Of a stretch of DNA of 64,000 bases, positions 1 to 11,704 are shown one piece after another. A program made the position numbers and the translations under genes. This DNA is from Rhizopus arrhizus (taxonomy: Eukaryota > Mucoromycota > Mucoromycetes > Mucorales > Rhizopodaceae). The stretch is taken from positions 372,001 to 436,000 of the forward strand of contig JAKZZE010000024.1 in the NCBI GenBank assembly GCA_024220505.1, given 5' to 3'. The notes beneath the pieces are model-generated. The model made no database searches, had not been told where the DNA came from, and was given only the letters and a program-made list of their open reading frames with translations. Each line of letters begins with the position of its first letter. Within the stretch, counting starts at the first letter, position 1.

Positions 1-508
1 ATATATCTCTGGCTTGGTCGTTGTAGTCTTTGTAGATGCTGCTTTCTTGACCACTGTTATAGCCTTTTTTGTTGAATCTTTTGCAGTAGTTTCTTTCTTT
101 GTTGGTTTGAGATTCAAATAGGACTTTTGGCTCGTTATGGTTTCAAACACAACATTTGGATCATTGATTTCGGTTAACACACCTTCCATCGGATCGAAGA
201 CTCTCTCTCCATCCTTATTGTAGGCATTATTGTGTTCGCCTTCATAAAAAACATGTATTTTTTTGTCATTTTATTCAATTGTTAGAGCGAAAGGAAAGAA
301 ATAAAGCTTTTACATCATAGCCGACAATAATCCCTCAGTAACGCCAATTTGACTTGGCCCAAAAAGACAAAGTTTAAGAGCGACAATTATTTGCTAGCTA
401 ATGGCCAAGCATTTATTAGGTAGCTCCACTTATTTTTAGGTAACCGCCATTTATTTTTCGGAAATTGCCATTTGTTTTTTCAGAATGGACAAAATTTACC
501 AACTGCAC
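1..508 (-). mobile_element. Tc1/mariner-like element, 5' part, cut by window edge
   Basis: Reading the minus strand from about 270 down to 1 gives an open stretch with the segment DPNVVFETITSQKSYLNLK followed by a Thr/Lys-rich part. The element at 35355-36900 has the matching segment DPDVVLETIATQSSYLK in its N-terminal region, so both belong to one transposon family. At 488-500 the window carries GACAAAATTTACC, whose reverse complement also occurs near the outer end of that element (35365-35377); here it is followed by ...CACTA, consistent with an outer terminal inverted repeat next to a TA. Only the 5' end and N-terminal coding part are inside the window. Family is well supported by the internal comparison; intactness is unknown. 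Confidence 0.6.
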
Positions 509-599
509 TATATAATTGCAACTTGATCATAAAAAAAAATTACGCTTCATCCTTTTTTAAGAAATATTCCTGAGTTTCTCGAAGAGCGCTTTAATTGAG

Positions 600-890
600 T
601 TACATCAATGCTGAAAACTGGTATGTATTATTTAAAGAGCTATTTTTTCGTAGACGAAGCTACTCTCAGCATAAATGTGAGAAATCCTTTCGCTCGTTCT
701 ATTCCTGGTACTTCAGCAGTGATAATGACGCTATTCGTTTGTACTGTTTCTTATACAATACTGGGAGCATTTTTTTCTGTAGGTATAGTGAGTGTAAAAG
801 TGATTGATCTTATTAAGCTAAAAACAATAGCTGATGGTGACAGCTAGAGAAAGAAGCCGCTGGCAACAAAAAATGTGAGAGAGAACAATT
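600..890 (+). pseudogene. DDE transposase fragment (Tc1/mariner type)
   Basis: The frame starting near 608 reads YFFVDEATLSINVRN, then RSIPGTSAV and YTILGAFFSVGIVSVK. This is the first catalytic-Asp block of Tc1/mariner-like transposases of these fungi (FxDEAxFxINxR...GTPA...TILGAIS). The similarity fades after about 890, and no second or third catalytic block is found in frame. It lies in opposite orientation to the element at 1-508 and is a separate, decayed insertion. Confidence 0.55.
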
Positions 891-2939
891 ACTGGTAATT
901 ACTTGCGATTTATACCCAGAATATTGAATGATATAATTCATTTTGTCAAATTATCTAAATATGTACTTAAATATCCAATAAACTGAAGTAATGTTGTAGT
1001 CATTAGAGTATGCATGCCATAAAATTTACTGATCTTACATATTTCAAGTTTGATATTCTTTAATGAACCTGTCTGATATAATGATAACATACCATTAGAC
1101 AATTGGATAAAAACTAATACTGTCATTTTGTTAGAGACCATAGTAATTATATGGAACATGTATATGAAAGGTAAATACCTGATAATTGAGGCGGAGCTTT
1201 GTATATATTATGCAGATTAGTCTATTTAATACGTTGTATGTAGCTGTTATGTAGGAAATTGAATAGTGCTATATTGTCAACATAGTTAATTGATATAGTA
1301 GAGTGCAAATGAAGCTCTAGAGAAGTGTAATTTTATTCAAAATCACTTTAAAGTTGGTCATTTTGGTAGACGACAGCAATATAACACTAAATGTCTCGCG
1401 TTTGAAGCAAAGTTTGTATAAATTATTTCATAAAATAAATAATCGGGTTTCTATATACAAGTATCATTAAACTTTTTACTGCTAACTAAAGCTTCCTTAA
1501 TCGCAAAAATTTAAATAGCTATCCCTTTCAAGAATTTCTGTTATATTCTGGAATACTTTAGGATTGCCCATCAAACTCGTCCCATGATGTTTATTGATAT
1601 AGCTAATTATGCATTTCATATTAGATAAAGATGAATTTAAGTTGTATAAAAGCAAGTAATCCATAAAACATTACTCAGGATGTCAGGGTCACCCTAGTGG
1701 CTCGGTGGAGGAATCATGATAACATAGCAAGGATAACGAATGTAATTACAAACCTTTTTTTTAAAAAAAATATATAATTCTGAGAGCTAATATGTAAATA
1801 CCGTATTGTTTTCTGCCTTTTTGCAATTTTTTTATATCACTTGCATTTCTTTATTTCAAAAGAAACTAATTTACGCTAATTAAGAAATAATTTTAACGTA
1901 AGAGTTCAAAGCATTGAGAAAATTACGAAACATGAATTAATTACCATTTGGGTTTTATAAGTGCAACAAAAGTATATTAAAGACAAGCTACGAGATTTAG
2001 ATATTAAAAACTTCTATACTGAGTTCGGTTTTAAACCACGAGATAATGCTAAGACAAAATTTAAGGAGGCGGTAATAAATTAACAATAGGTTTAAATATT
2101 ACCAGTTCTTCAAGCGAATCAATTAATATATCATTGTGCCGTTCATATATGAAGAAAGTGTGGGAAAAGCGCATATGATCAGATATCAAAGCTGTTAATA
2201 CATAATGAAGAATGTACAAGCATATGCTACTACTAGAGCCATTTTAAATACAATAATTATATTGTCAACTTTGATTTTTTTAAAGCTGAGTCTCAGGAAA
2301 TAGTTTTCTTTCTTTTTTTTTTTTTCTATTGAATCGTATTTTAACCAGTTATAGTTTATTAATTTGGTTGCACTACAAATACTTTTGTAGTTAAAATGAT
2401 TATATTCTTTCACGACTTGCAATTATTGACTACCGACTAGATACTTTACAAGAATATTCCTAAAATGTTGAATGGTATGACAGGAAACTTAAACAGAGCA
2501 CTTATATGATAATGCCATCCCACAAATTCGATCCTAATAGTCAAAGCTAAAGATCTATATCTTAGTTTCTTTATGACTGCTCAGGAATTGCGAATGTTTA
2601 AAGATATCCAAAGATAAAAGCGTTATTGGATGAATAAATGCAGGATTTTATCATGGAAGAATACGTCAGCGACAATTTCTAGATAGCTTTCATAATGATT
2701 AATGACTTACTACGGAGCTCCAAGCGAAAATAGCTTGTTAAGAAGAAAAGAGGAAGCGAGTAGCCCACAAGATCAAATCCCAAAAAGATTTTTATTGATA
2801 TATTTCAACTTTATTTTGATATGTCAGTATTAACTATTTTACCAACTTTTTCTCAATAAGTGACTTATTTTTTTTTCCAATTAATAAATGATGGTTAACA
2901 ACAGAACTTTTGAATAACCATCCCTCAGTGAACAAGATT
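891..2939. other. AT-rich intergenic stretch, nothing recognised
   Basis: About 2 kb of strongly AT-rich sequence. Only short random open frames are present; I see no conserved protein motif, tRNA T-loop or convincing terminal repeats. It is probably old transposon debris between the two relics. Confidence 0.5.
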
Positions 2940-4320
2940 ACGCCGAAGAAGTAACTGGGAAAGTAACGACAAGCTTGATGTTAGTGATGAGAGTAAAATA
3001 TGAGTTTAGTCCTGATGTCATGGAGATTGACGAAGAAATCTCTGAATATTTCTTCAAGGACCTTCAAACTTTGAGAGTAATGAGGTTTAAGAGAATGTGA
3101 ATGATCTCAGAAACGAAAACGAAGTCGAAAAAAGCAATGACGCGCCTATTCAATCCAAGATTGAAGTCTTTCCTAATGTTCACGCCATTAAGACCAGCTT
3201 AAAGAAGAAAAGGAACATGTGTCACAGTTACAATGCAAATCAAAATCAGATCGGCCGTTTCTTGCACTTAGTCACTAAACAAGTTCCGGTAAAAACTGTT
3301 GCTACTGACGCTGGCATTAACCTTAGTTTAGCATATCTATTCAGAAAACAATAGGAAGAAGAGGGTACAGTTTTTCCAAAGTAAAAAAAAAAAGAAGGCC
3401 TAATAAAGGGATCATGTCCAACATGAAGTAGTAACATTACAGTTTATTGTTACAATTGTAGGTAGATATGCATCAATGATTTTAGATCAAATGAGTCGCG
3501 CACTCTTGGTTGAAACTTCTAATCTCACAATTAGCAAAATTGTCTTCTATAACCGTGTTCGTAAGGATTTTGCATTGAGTTTCAAGTTGCTGGGAAAAAA
3601 ATTCCTGTAAAGAGAAATTCAGAAGTAAAGCTGCAGTAAAAATAAGCAGTGCTCCTAAGGGTGTCAGATAAAGGTATGTATTTTGGAAAGAACTGTGTCT
3701 TCCTTGGCAGGCAGATTTTAACCTCCACATTAGCCGTTCTCGAGGCTGGTACAAAAAGATGAGCCTGTCGAGTGTATCGTTCCTACTTCTCGAGGAATTT
3801 CGGTTACAATCCTTGGGGATATTTTTGCACAAGGAATAATTGATATCTCCTTGAGAAAACCAATTACTGTAGCAGACAGTAAGAAAAGAAAAGCTGATAG
3901 TATTGTTGTTACAATTACTGTTAGAAGCAGAACAAGAAGAGAGCATTTCTTGGGCTATTTACAAAATGTTATAGAAGCTCTTGATAAGAAGGATTTGAAA
4001 GAGTATTATATTGTCTTGGACAATGCTCCTATTCATAAACCTGCTACCATCGGAAGATATATCGAAGATAGATTATACAAGCGCGTATATCTTCCACTAT
4101 ACTCATCTCTTTTGAACCTTATTGGGAAGTTCTGGTCAAAGGTAAAGTTTAGTGTAAAGGGAGCCTTTAGAATGAAGGCATCTTAACCCCCTAGAATCAT
4201 GAAATGATGTACAGAAGTACCTCTGAAAGACTGTTAATGGTGGACTTGACATTCTATTTCATTTATTGAGCATTGTTTAACTTTGGAAGAAAAGTTTTAA
4301 TTAATTCTTTTTGCAGATAA
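2940..4320 (+). mobile_element. Decayed Tc1/mariner-like transposon, nearly full-length transposase in several frames
   Basis: The transposase can be followed across frame changes. The helix-turn-helix part is at 3240-3355 (RFLHLVTKQVPVKTVATDAG, then a YLFRKQ block and, after a stop, EEEGTVFPK). A middle part at about 3410-3600 contains MILDQMSRALLVETSNL and FYNRVRKDF. The second catalytic block is near 3950-4150 (YYIVLDNAPIHK, then VYLPLYSS...NLIGKFW), where the usual SPELNPIEQFW is altered. Stops at 3352 and later, plus frame changes, show it is dead. Family knowledge: DD(34)E cut-and-paste transposase. The exact ends were not found. Confidence 0.7.
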
Positions 4321-5209
4321 AAAAAATTCTATATCAAAATCTTCGTTAAGTTTTTCTCAAAATAAAGTTATTTTTTCAAAATCTGAAGTTGACATTTCTG
4401 AAAATTGCGACTATTTTTACCAAAATATGGTGAAATACAATGTATAACATCGTAAAGCTCTCAAATATTAGAGAAATGCATCTAAAGAAGACCTATTTTT
4501 TATAAACTCTTGGTCCATCTGTAAGTGTATACATATTACATAATATCAGTTAAAAAAACCCCCCGCACAATATAATGACAATATCATTTGTTATTATTAG
4601 GATCGAAGCTCGTCAAATAAATTAGCTTATATTTGATATTGATAAAGCAGTAGTGGAGCTATCATAATTAAGTTTCACTTTCAATAGCCGTGTCTGATTG
4701 ACTGAGCTGGAAACTCTTGAACAATAAGATCAGAAGAGAACAATAGAGGGGTTTGATTCATCCTTTTGTACAAAAAAAAAGTTTGGAATACATAGTCTCA
4801 CAAGTGTCATGCGTGTCGTGAGTATCGTTGAAGATTAGAATAAATATGACCACGAATATCATTTTATGAAGTATAGCTCAGGAAGACTTTTGCTAAGCTG
4901 TCCAGGTGTTGAGCTCTTTTTCTTAAAATCTACTTTTCTCTGCGTGGTATTTTTTTAAGAGCAATTGGAAACATAAAAGTTCGTTCGGTTTGGATGATTC
5001 CATTTATTGTTTAATTTTAGATGCTCATATACAACTTTTCAAGATGATATGTTTGAGAACTAGGGAACGTAATCCAGAGTCAATTATGACCAATCGTTTG
5101 TTATTGGCACTGATTAATATCTATCTGAATCCTGTTTTGGTCGAAGATTCATGCATCATAGGGCCTGTAATGTGTGAACTCAAGAATTAGCAGTAAACAT
5201 TAAGGCTAT
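4321..5209. other. Intergenic, nothing recognised
   Basis: AT-rich sequence between two transposase relics. A 66-codon open frame at 4990-5190 has no motif I recognise. No RNA gene or repeat structure stands out. Confidence 0.4.
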
Positions 5210-5385
5210 TAGGTTGAGATGGACAATGTATCTATTCATAAGTCAAATATAATTAAGCTGATGGAGAAGATAGGTAATAAAGTACAATACTGCTTTCTTC
5301 TTCTCTAATTATTTAAGTAAATCATTGAGCAATTTAATTGGATCATATCAGTAAATATTTAATGACCAGTGAGCAAGTTTATTTG
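5210..5385 (+). pseudogene. Short DDE transposase relic (second catalytic block)
   Basis: The plus strand at about 5216-5285 reads EMDNVSIHKSNIIKLMEKIG. This matches the second Asp block of Tc1/mariner-like transposases (xxDNxxIHKxxxI). About 45 bases later a LSNLIGSYQ-like stretch could be a decayed NPIEQFW block. The frame is broken. The identification rests on one short motif, so it is tentative. Confidence 0.4.
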
Positions 5386-5531
5386 GGTCATTTGGACGAA
5401 AGTTTGATTTCCTACCAAAAAAAATTTACTTGCCGATGAGCCAACAGGTTTTCTGAAATGAGCAAATCATTGAAGAAAATACAATATTTATTTTTCATTG
5501 CTTTTTTCTTTCTTTCACTTTTTATATAAAA

Positions 5532-6690
5532 ATGATTATTAACGAGTACCGTGTTATTAACAACTGTACCGCAAAAGAATACCAAGTTGGTAAATAAAGC
5601 TACATTCCATCAGCTTACTTCATCTAATCTATTAAAAAACAAAGCTCAATTATATGCTACTGCTATGGCATCTAAAAACTCTACAGGAGGCGGTGAAGGC
5701 GTTGAAGTAGTCAAGAATGAACCTTATGAAAAACCTGGTGAAAAGGGACAATATACATACAAAATTTATCGTTTAGAGTCTCGTGTTCCTGCCATTGTAC
5801 GTTCTCTTGCTCCTGCTGGTTCACTTGAACTTCATGAAGAGGTACTTACCTTAAGAAATAATGTTTAGCATCTTAATTAATCTTTTATCTTTAGGCCTGG
5901 AATGCTTATCCTTATTGTAAAACAGGTAAAATAAATAGAAAAAGATGTTTTACGGTTGACGTAATGAAAGGGAGAACGCGGGATTTTAAAGAAAAACCAA
6001 AAAAGGAGAAGGGGAAGGAAAGCAATACAAGACGAAATTTACTAACTATCCTCTTTATTATTTCTTACTCAATGGCATTATAGTTTTAACCGTAAGTAAA
6101 ATTACTCTATAATTTTTTTACGTATTATATTAATAAAGTCATATAGAATCGTTGGATGAAAAAAGACTTTTCAATTGTTTACGAGACATTACATGTGGAC
6201 GGTTCTCGTGGTGAATTAGAAAATGCGCTCAAGATATCCGATGAAGACCTAAAGAGGCGTAATGTACAGATCATTGACATTGCTCATGATCACATTGAAA
6301 CCAAGGATTACAAGCAAGATCAAGATCCAAAGCTTTTCAAGTCAGAAAAGACAGGACGTGGACCACTGACAGATCCTTTATGGCAACAAAAATGTGAACC
6401 TGTTATGACTTGTTACAAACTTGTTTATATTGAATTCAAATGGTTTGGATTACAAGGAAAAGTAGAAAGCCTTATTGCAAACTCTATTAAAAACCTATTC
6501 ACCACTTTTCACAGGTAAAACATTTATACAGCGATGGAATATACGTTAAAGCTAACAATATTGAAATAGACAATTGTTTTGTTGGACGGATAGATGGTTT
6601 GGTTTAACGATTGAAGATATCAGAAAGATGGAAGAAGAAACAAAGAGGGAATTGGATGAAAAGAGAAATGCTGGCAGTGTTCCTCCTTAG
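5532..6690 (+). CDS. Class I phosphatidylinositol transfer protein (START-like PITP)
   Basis: Six exons (5532-5589, 5645-5841, 5895-5925, 6084-6091, 6147-6514, 6570-6690) give 260 aa, the usual length for PITP-alpha/beta. The protein starts MIINEYRV and has the family blocks [74 protein letters not shown] and [20 protein letters not shown]. These proteins exchange phosphatidylinositol and phosphatidylcholine between membranes and supply PI for phosphoinositide synthesis. Exon 4 is only 8 nt (TTTTAACC) and is needed to restore the conserved [13 protein letters not shown] stretch. The third intron (158 nt) is much longer than the others and has a TACTAAC-like branch site. The start is fixed by the conserved N-terminus. 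Confidence 0.93.
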
Positions 6691-6776
6691 AATAGAGTCC
6701 CATTTTCTTATCTTTTCCACGTCATTCTTTTCTGATAAAAAACATATACAACAAACACACAGCGCACACATAATAT

Positions 6777-6780
<4 letters not shown>

Positions 6781-6813
<33 letters not shown>

Positions 6814-6839
6814 ACTTTTTTTTTTAAAAAAAAAAAAGA
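6781..6839. repeat. A30 run followed by a T10/A12 palindromic homopolymer
   Basis: Thirty A in a row at 6781-6810, then CTCAC, a T run and an A run. It lies between the convergent PITP and chitin deacetylase genes, where both 3' ends fall. It is likely slippage-prone and may contribute to 3' end formation. Confidence 0.7.
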
Positions 6840-6867
6840 AACTTTCTGTAAACAAGGCTTTTTCAAA

Positions 6868-8184
6868 TTATAAAAGTATTGCAAATAAAGAAGCAAAAAG
6901 AATCCCCAAATGAGAAATGGCTCTTGCTGCTGCATTATTGGGAAGAGCAGACGGAGCAATTAAATTTGTACTGGTAACACTTGAGACATCATTAGCAATA
7001 CTTGAATCAAAGCCATTAAATGTAATGATGCTTTCAAGGTATGGGTGGGTGATATTCATACAAGTAGCTACATCATTCACATGCTTATAGACTTGTTTGA
7101 TGTCCGGATAATGATCGATAAAGAAGTCCATAGTCATATTGTTAATTTCGTGTGAAAGGACGATGTTTCCTTTGGATTGGAAGGTTCCATTTTTACCCAT
7201 TTGAATATAGTCCAAGTATTTTTGATTGACTGTGTCTACAGTAACACCAGGTCTTGTTCCAGATGCCCAATCATTTGTATCCAAATTCCAAAGTATTGCT
7301 GTCATGTTCAGCTGAGTAGCAATCCAACGTACTCGGTCATCTAAATCACCCAATGCCTTCGAAGATAATTAATCGCATGAAATTCTTATAGACAAAAGAC
7401 TTACAGGTCGCCAATAAAGAGGAGTAATACCTGTGACATACTTAATTGCTTTTGCTGTATAATAAAGTTCCGCTAATATCTCTTCATTCGTTAGTGTTGT
7501 CATCAATTTATGTGACCAGGTATGACCACAGATATGATGTCCATCTTTTAAACCACGAAGAGCACCATAAGGCCAGTTGAGAACATTGGAACCAATGTAA
7601 AACATGGAAGCCTTTTGATTGTTTTGTTGAAGATAATCATAAAGTGCATTATGAGAGCAATTAGGTCCATCATCAAATGTCTAATTTCATACAGTTACTA
7701 AGTTAAAATATTAATCATTTTGACTTACAAGACCCCATGTCTCTGGTTCGGGACAGTTTACGATATCAGCATGAATATCTTCTGATTTGGGATGTGTGCA
7801 TTGAGTAGCAGACCACCAACAGGCAGGGTCATGAACTGTATCATAACCTGTTAAATCTAAAATACCTTGCTCATTCAATGAACGAAGAGGGATATCGGGT
7901 GCTTTAGACCAATCAATCGAATTGTAGAGTTGAATGAATTCGGGTGAGGTATCCATGTTGTTACTTGTAGCGATATCCCACACAGTTGGCCATTGATTTC
8001 TTTCAATAGTAAATATCGATTGATAATAAGTACACTCAGTTGCCACATCGTAAGAAAATAGTTGAGGGATATTAGGAATACGAATGTTTGATGGATCTGT
8101 CTTGGTTGGTAGAGAAGATAGATCAATTGTCCCAAGTACAATTGAACTTGTTATTAATAGCAGTAAAGGTTGACATTTCCACAT
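6868..8184 (-). CDS. Chitin/polysaccharide deacetylase, secreted, probably GPI-anchored
   Basis: Three exons (8184-7729, 7680-7405, 7356-6868; introns of 48 nt) give 406 aa. An N-terminal signal peptide (LLLLITSSIVLG) is followed by a Cys-containing region and a CE4/NodB domain. Visible motifs are TFDDGPNCSH (catalytic and metal-binding Asp), GHTWSH (metal-binding His pair), YWRPALGDLDD, WNLDTNDW and IVLSHEI. A C-terminal hydrophobic tail after a Ser/Asn/Ala-rich stretch suggests GPI attachment. The enzyme removes acetyl groups from chitin to make chitosan, a major cell-wall polymer in Mucoromycota. Odd point: motif 3 is normally RPPYG or RPPFG and here reads RPALG. Its start lies 176 bp from the stop of the upstream PHD gene on the same strand. 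Confidence 0.9.
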
Positions 8185-8360
8185 TGTATATGTTTAATAG
8201 GAATAGGAAAGAAAAAGAAAGATATACACGGAAAATAAATAAATTACGATAACGTTTAGGAAATATAAAAAAAAAGTGTGGTTGATCTTGTAACAAAAGA
8301 ACTGGTCGAAATTCTCACTTTAGATAAGCTTTCTATGTATATTTAGGGTTTACTTTATTT

Positions 8361-9283
8361 CTATACAATTCCAAATTTCCTTTGAAAATTTAAAATCTCT
8401 TGATTAATCTTTTCTATCATGTCTATCGATTTTTCTTCTTGTCTGATTAAAGGTATAGGTGTTAAGGGACTTGCGGGTGGCATTGTAGTGCAAGTATTTG
8501 CTTCTTGTTTTAATTTATTAATATACTCCATAATTTGTTGGGTTCTTTTATTCATTTCTGATAATGTCATTTTGGCATGCGGATATTTCACTTTGGCTGG
8601 TATATAGGATGGTTCATATGATTTGCCATCTTCATAATCCCAGACACCACTATTAATTTTAGTAGTGCTTATAGTTTCCGTAATAAGAGGTCGTAAATGG
8701 TTTTTGATCGACCTTTTTTCATGTTGCTGTTGCTGTTGTTCTCCTCCAATGACTTTTTTACGTCTTTTCATTGGCTTTTTTAAATCGGCGACTGTACCAT
8801 TAGGCTGTTCCGTACCTGACGTTGTTGCTGCTGAATCATATAGGAACCTTTTTGGTCTAAATAACAATATAAAGGAATGTTTTTAATGTGAAAATGTGAG
8901 TCAAGCTAGCTATTTATACCTCCTATTATTGGCAGGGCGACACAGCTCACAATAATAGTGCTTGGGTATTTTTTCTGCTTCTAATCCAATACAAGGACAG
9001 TGTTGCCATACTTCACACTTATCGCATTGTACCATGAGTCCCACATTATCTTTTTTTTTTTGAAAAAATAAGAAAATGCTTATTATTGAGCATACACGTT
9101 CAGCTTACGTGACTGTTTACATATACACCTTGTTATCGAATTACCATCACTCAAACTATTAAGATCTTCGTCTGAGTCGTCAGCTGAAACAATCTTGGTA
9201 GCTAATTTACGATTTCTAGTACTTCTTTGGGCTTTGTGAAATGTGAGCTCATATGAACATATTTGCATATGTGACTTACACAT
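8361..9283 (-). CDS. PHD-finger protein (Cti6-like)
   Basis: Four exons (9283-9280, 9231-9109, 9049-8920, 8856-8361) give 250 aa. A basic and acidic N-terminus precedes a PHD finger: [15 protein letters not shown] first ligands, then [19 protein letters not shown] and HYYCELCRP, i.e. the Cys4-His-Cys3 pattern. The rest is Lys-rich and low in complexity with a Gln5 run and a helical tail. PHD fingers of this layout (CxCKQ...GxMxQCDxCxxWQHxxC) read histone H3 tails in Rpd3/Set3-type deacetylase complexes; which complex applies here is inference. The proposed first exon carries only ATG plus one base before GTAAGT; a longer frame from the same ATG exists without that intron but lacks a conserved start. 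Stop lies 176 bp from the deacetylase start, and the gene starts 39 bp from the stop of the tricalbin gene. Confidence 0.75.
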
Positions 9284-9322
9284 TTACAAGCTTATTTACA
9301 CACAGTGAAAAGAAGACAATAT

Positions 9323-11644
9323 TTATTGATAGTCGATTTTTATATGAATTTCTCCTTGTGGTTCCAAGGGCAACCAGTGATCTGACGTCGTTACCAATTC
9401 TTTCACTGTACTCTTAAATGTACCGATATCCTCGGAATGGAATGTATGCACATCCTTAACCTTAATCTCTACTACTTTTTCTCCATCCAATTGGGCCAAC
9501 GCAATCGATTCATTCCAAAGAGGCTGGTTAGTCTTTTTGACCTTTTTACTCTTTAGGATGGTAGTATGGTCAATGCTAAGGGTTGCCATGGGGTTCATCT
9601 TACTTTCATCTCCTGCGAGACCTCTGGCTTCCACAATGTTTACTGTCATTCTTGTCGGAACTGTAACAGCTTTAGGTAATGGTTGACTCCAATTAAACGC
9701 TGTTGCTCCCATCTTAGTTGTCACTCGACGCGTTGCAGTTCGCATAAAACTTGTGTGGGTTTTTTGACGTGCGAGTAGTTGTGGATCCCATTTAAGTCGA
9801 ATACGTACTTTAGATTGATCCACGCCTTCCATACCATCCAGTGGTACATCCCAATCATGAGCACAAAAGCTTTCCACCCTATCTCCTCTTAATGAAATAC
9901 CTCCAGAACCTACATATATGGTTAAGTCTTACTTTTCTATTTAATGCGCGTTTGTATATATAGCGTTACCCAGAGGAATGTCGCCTGATAATTGATTATG
10001 ATCAAAGACTTCAATTCGAAAGCTTGTGGTCACACGAGACACAATAGGTACCTGAAATGTCTCTCCATGCCATACAGGATTCAATGTTTTTTTCAGTGTA
10101 GTGCTTTTATGAACCACCTCACCGTTGATTGTGAATTTAACGTACGGATCACTTGTACCAGATTTATCAGCTGCCTTCAAACCCTGAGCACTCAATAAAG
10201 TCACTGTCAGATTACCTTGATCTAATATATAGAGGTTAACTTCCGTTCGAAATGCTTTTATAAACTTTACTTTCTAGACTTTCATCCGGATTCATTTTAT
10301 AGTTGATCAAGGGCACATATTCAAAGCTAAGCCGGATCTCTCCTGCGCCGCCTATCAAATCATACCAGACGCCTTCGTCCTCGTCAAAGCTTTGTCCGCT
10401 GCGAACTCTCTTTTGGATATGTCGAATCAATCGTTCACAACTCTCATACCAATATCCAACTTTATTCTCATCTGGCTTGCGACTTTGTTTGTTTTCATAC
10501 TTGACTTCAATAGCTACCCTTGAGAATCCAGCATCTTTGACAAATGCGTCCGAGACTTCGCCAAAGGCCAACATCTTGCCCTTTCGAGGTTCGGTTCTGT
10601 ATTGGGGTTCAAGGGAATCCACGAGGAGTTGGCAATAGACTTCAGCGACCTCCTTCAGCTTTAGTTCGTGTATTTTGACCGTGATTACGCCTGAGTTGTA
10701 AGAATCAAGATCAATGATGTCATCTGGTGTGTATCGAGCTCCCTCAAGTGTAGTCATATTGAGGCTTGGTAAAAACTCGGCCGTGTAATGAATTGTTCCA
10801 CCGGCTTTTTGTCCTGTCAGAACAGATTCTCGTTCGAGCTTGTTAACGCGAGCCACAAAATGCTGTTCTCCTTGTTCTTCAACAAGATCCTTGAGTTGGA
10901 GTACAGTAGATCCCAAAGACTTATCCTTGCCACTGTCGGTGGCTTCCATTAGTTTTAAGATGAGGTCCTCGTTTAAAGAGTGAATTGGGATATAGTGAAA
11001 CTCACCCCATTCAGGTGAAAGCGTATTGTCCAGCGTTTCGGTCTTGGCTCGGATCTGTGTGCCGGCTCGAATACGAATGTAAGGATCACGTTTGATATTG
11101 TCACCATATTTAGCAGACCAAATAGAAAGCCTGACGACACCAATAGGTGGTGCTATCAAAATAAGAATAGAAAAAAAAATCATTTAAAACTTTGTTTTCT
11201 ATAAAATGTGCTGTTTTACCATAAATGCCTGATCCACCCATTTGAGATAATCCCGAAAGTACTACAGGTCTCCACTGAACACTTAACCTTAATCTTGCAT
11301 TGATTCCTCTTGCTTGGCTCAAATCCCACCAATATTCGTTTGTTTCTTGTTGTTTGAAGATTTCCATCAAGTAAGCAGACCACTGACCCAGTGAACGAGT
11401 ACCATCAAGCACACTGACATGAACATGGACTTCGGTCTTATCCAACACAAGAATTTCAAAAGACCTTTCAAATTTAGGGTTTGCGGTATATTTAAAGATA
11501 GGCGTCTGAAATCGATCGATGCCATTGATTTTAATAGTAGCATGAGGGTTCATCTTGTGATTCGAACCTAAATTTCTACATTCGTGGATTGTAACACGTA
11601 GTATTCCAGAATCTAGAAAATAAATTAGAAAATGCGCGAATTTT

Positions 11645-11704
<60 letters not shown>

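Noticed and set aside
6604..6959. Open frames made of Phe or Lys runs on both strands
   Set aside because: Generated by the A30 and T/A homopolymers between PITP and the deacetylase; they overlap the end of a well-supported gene.
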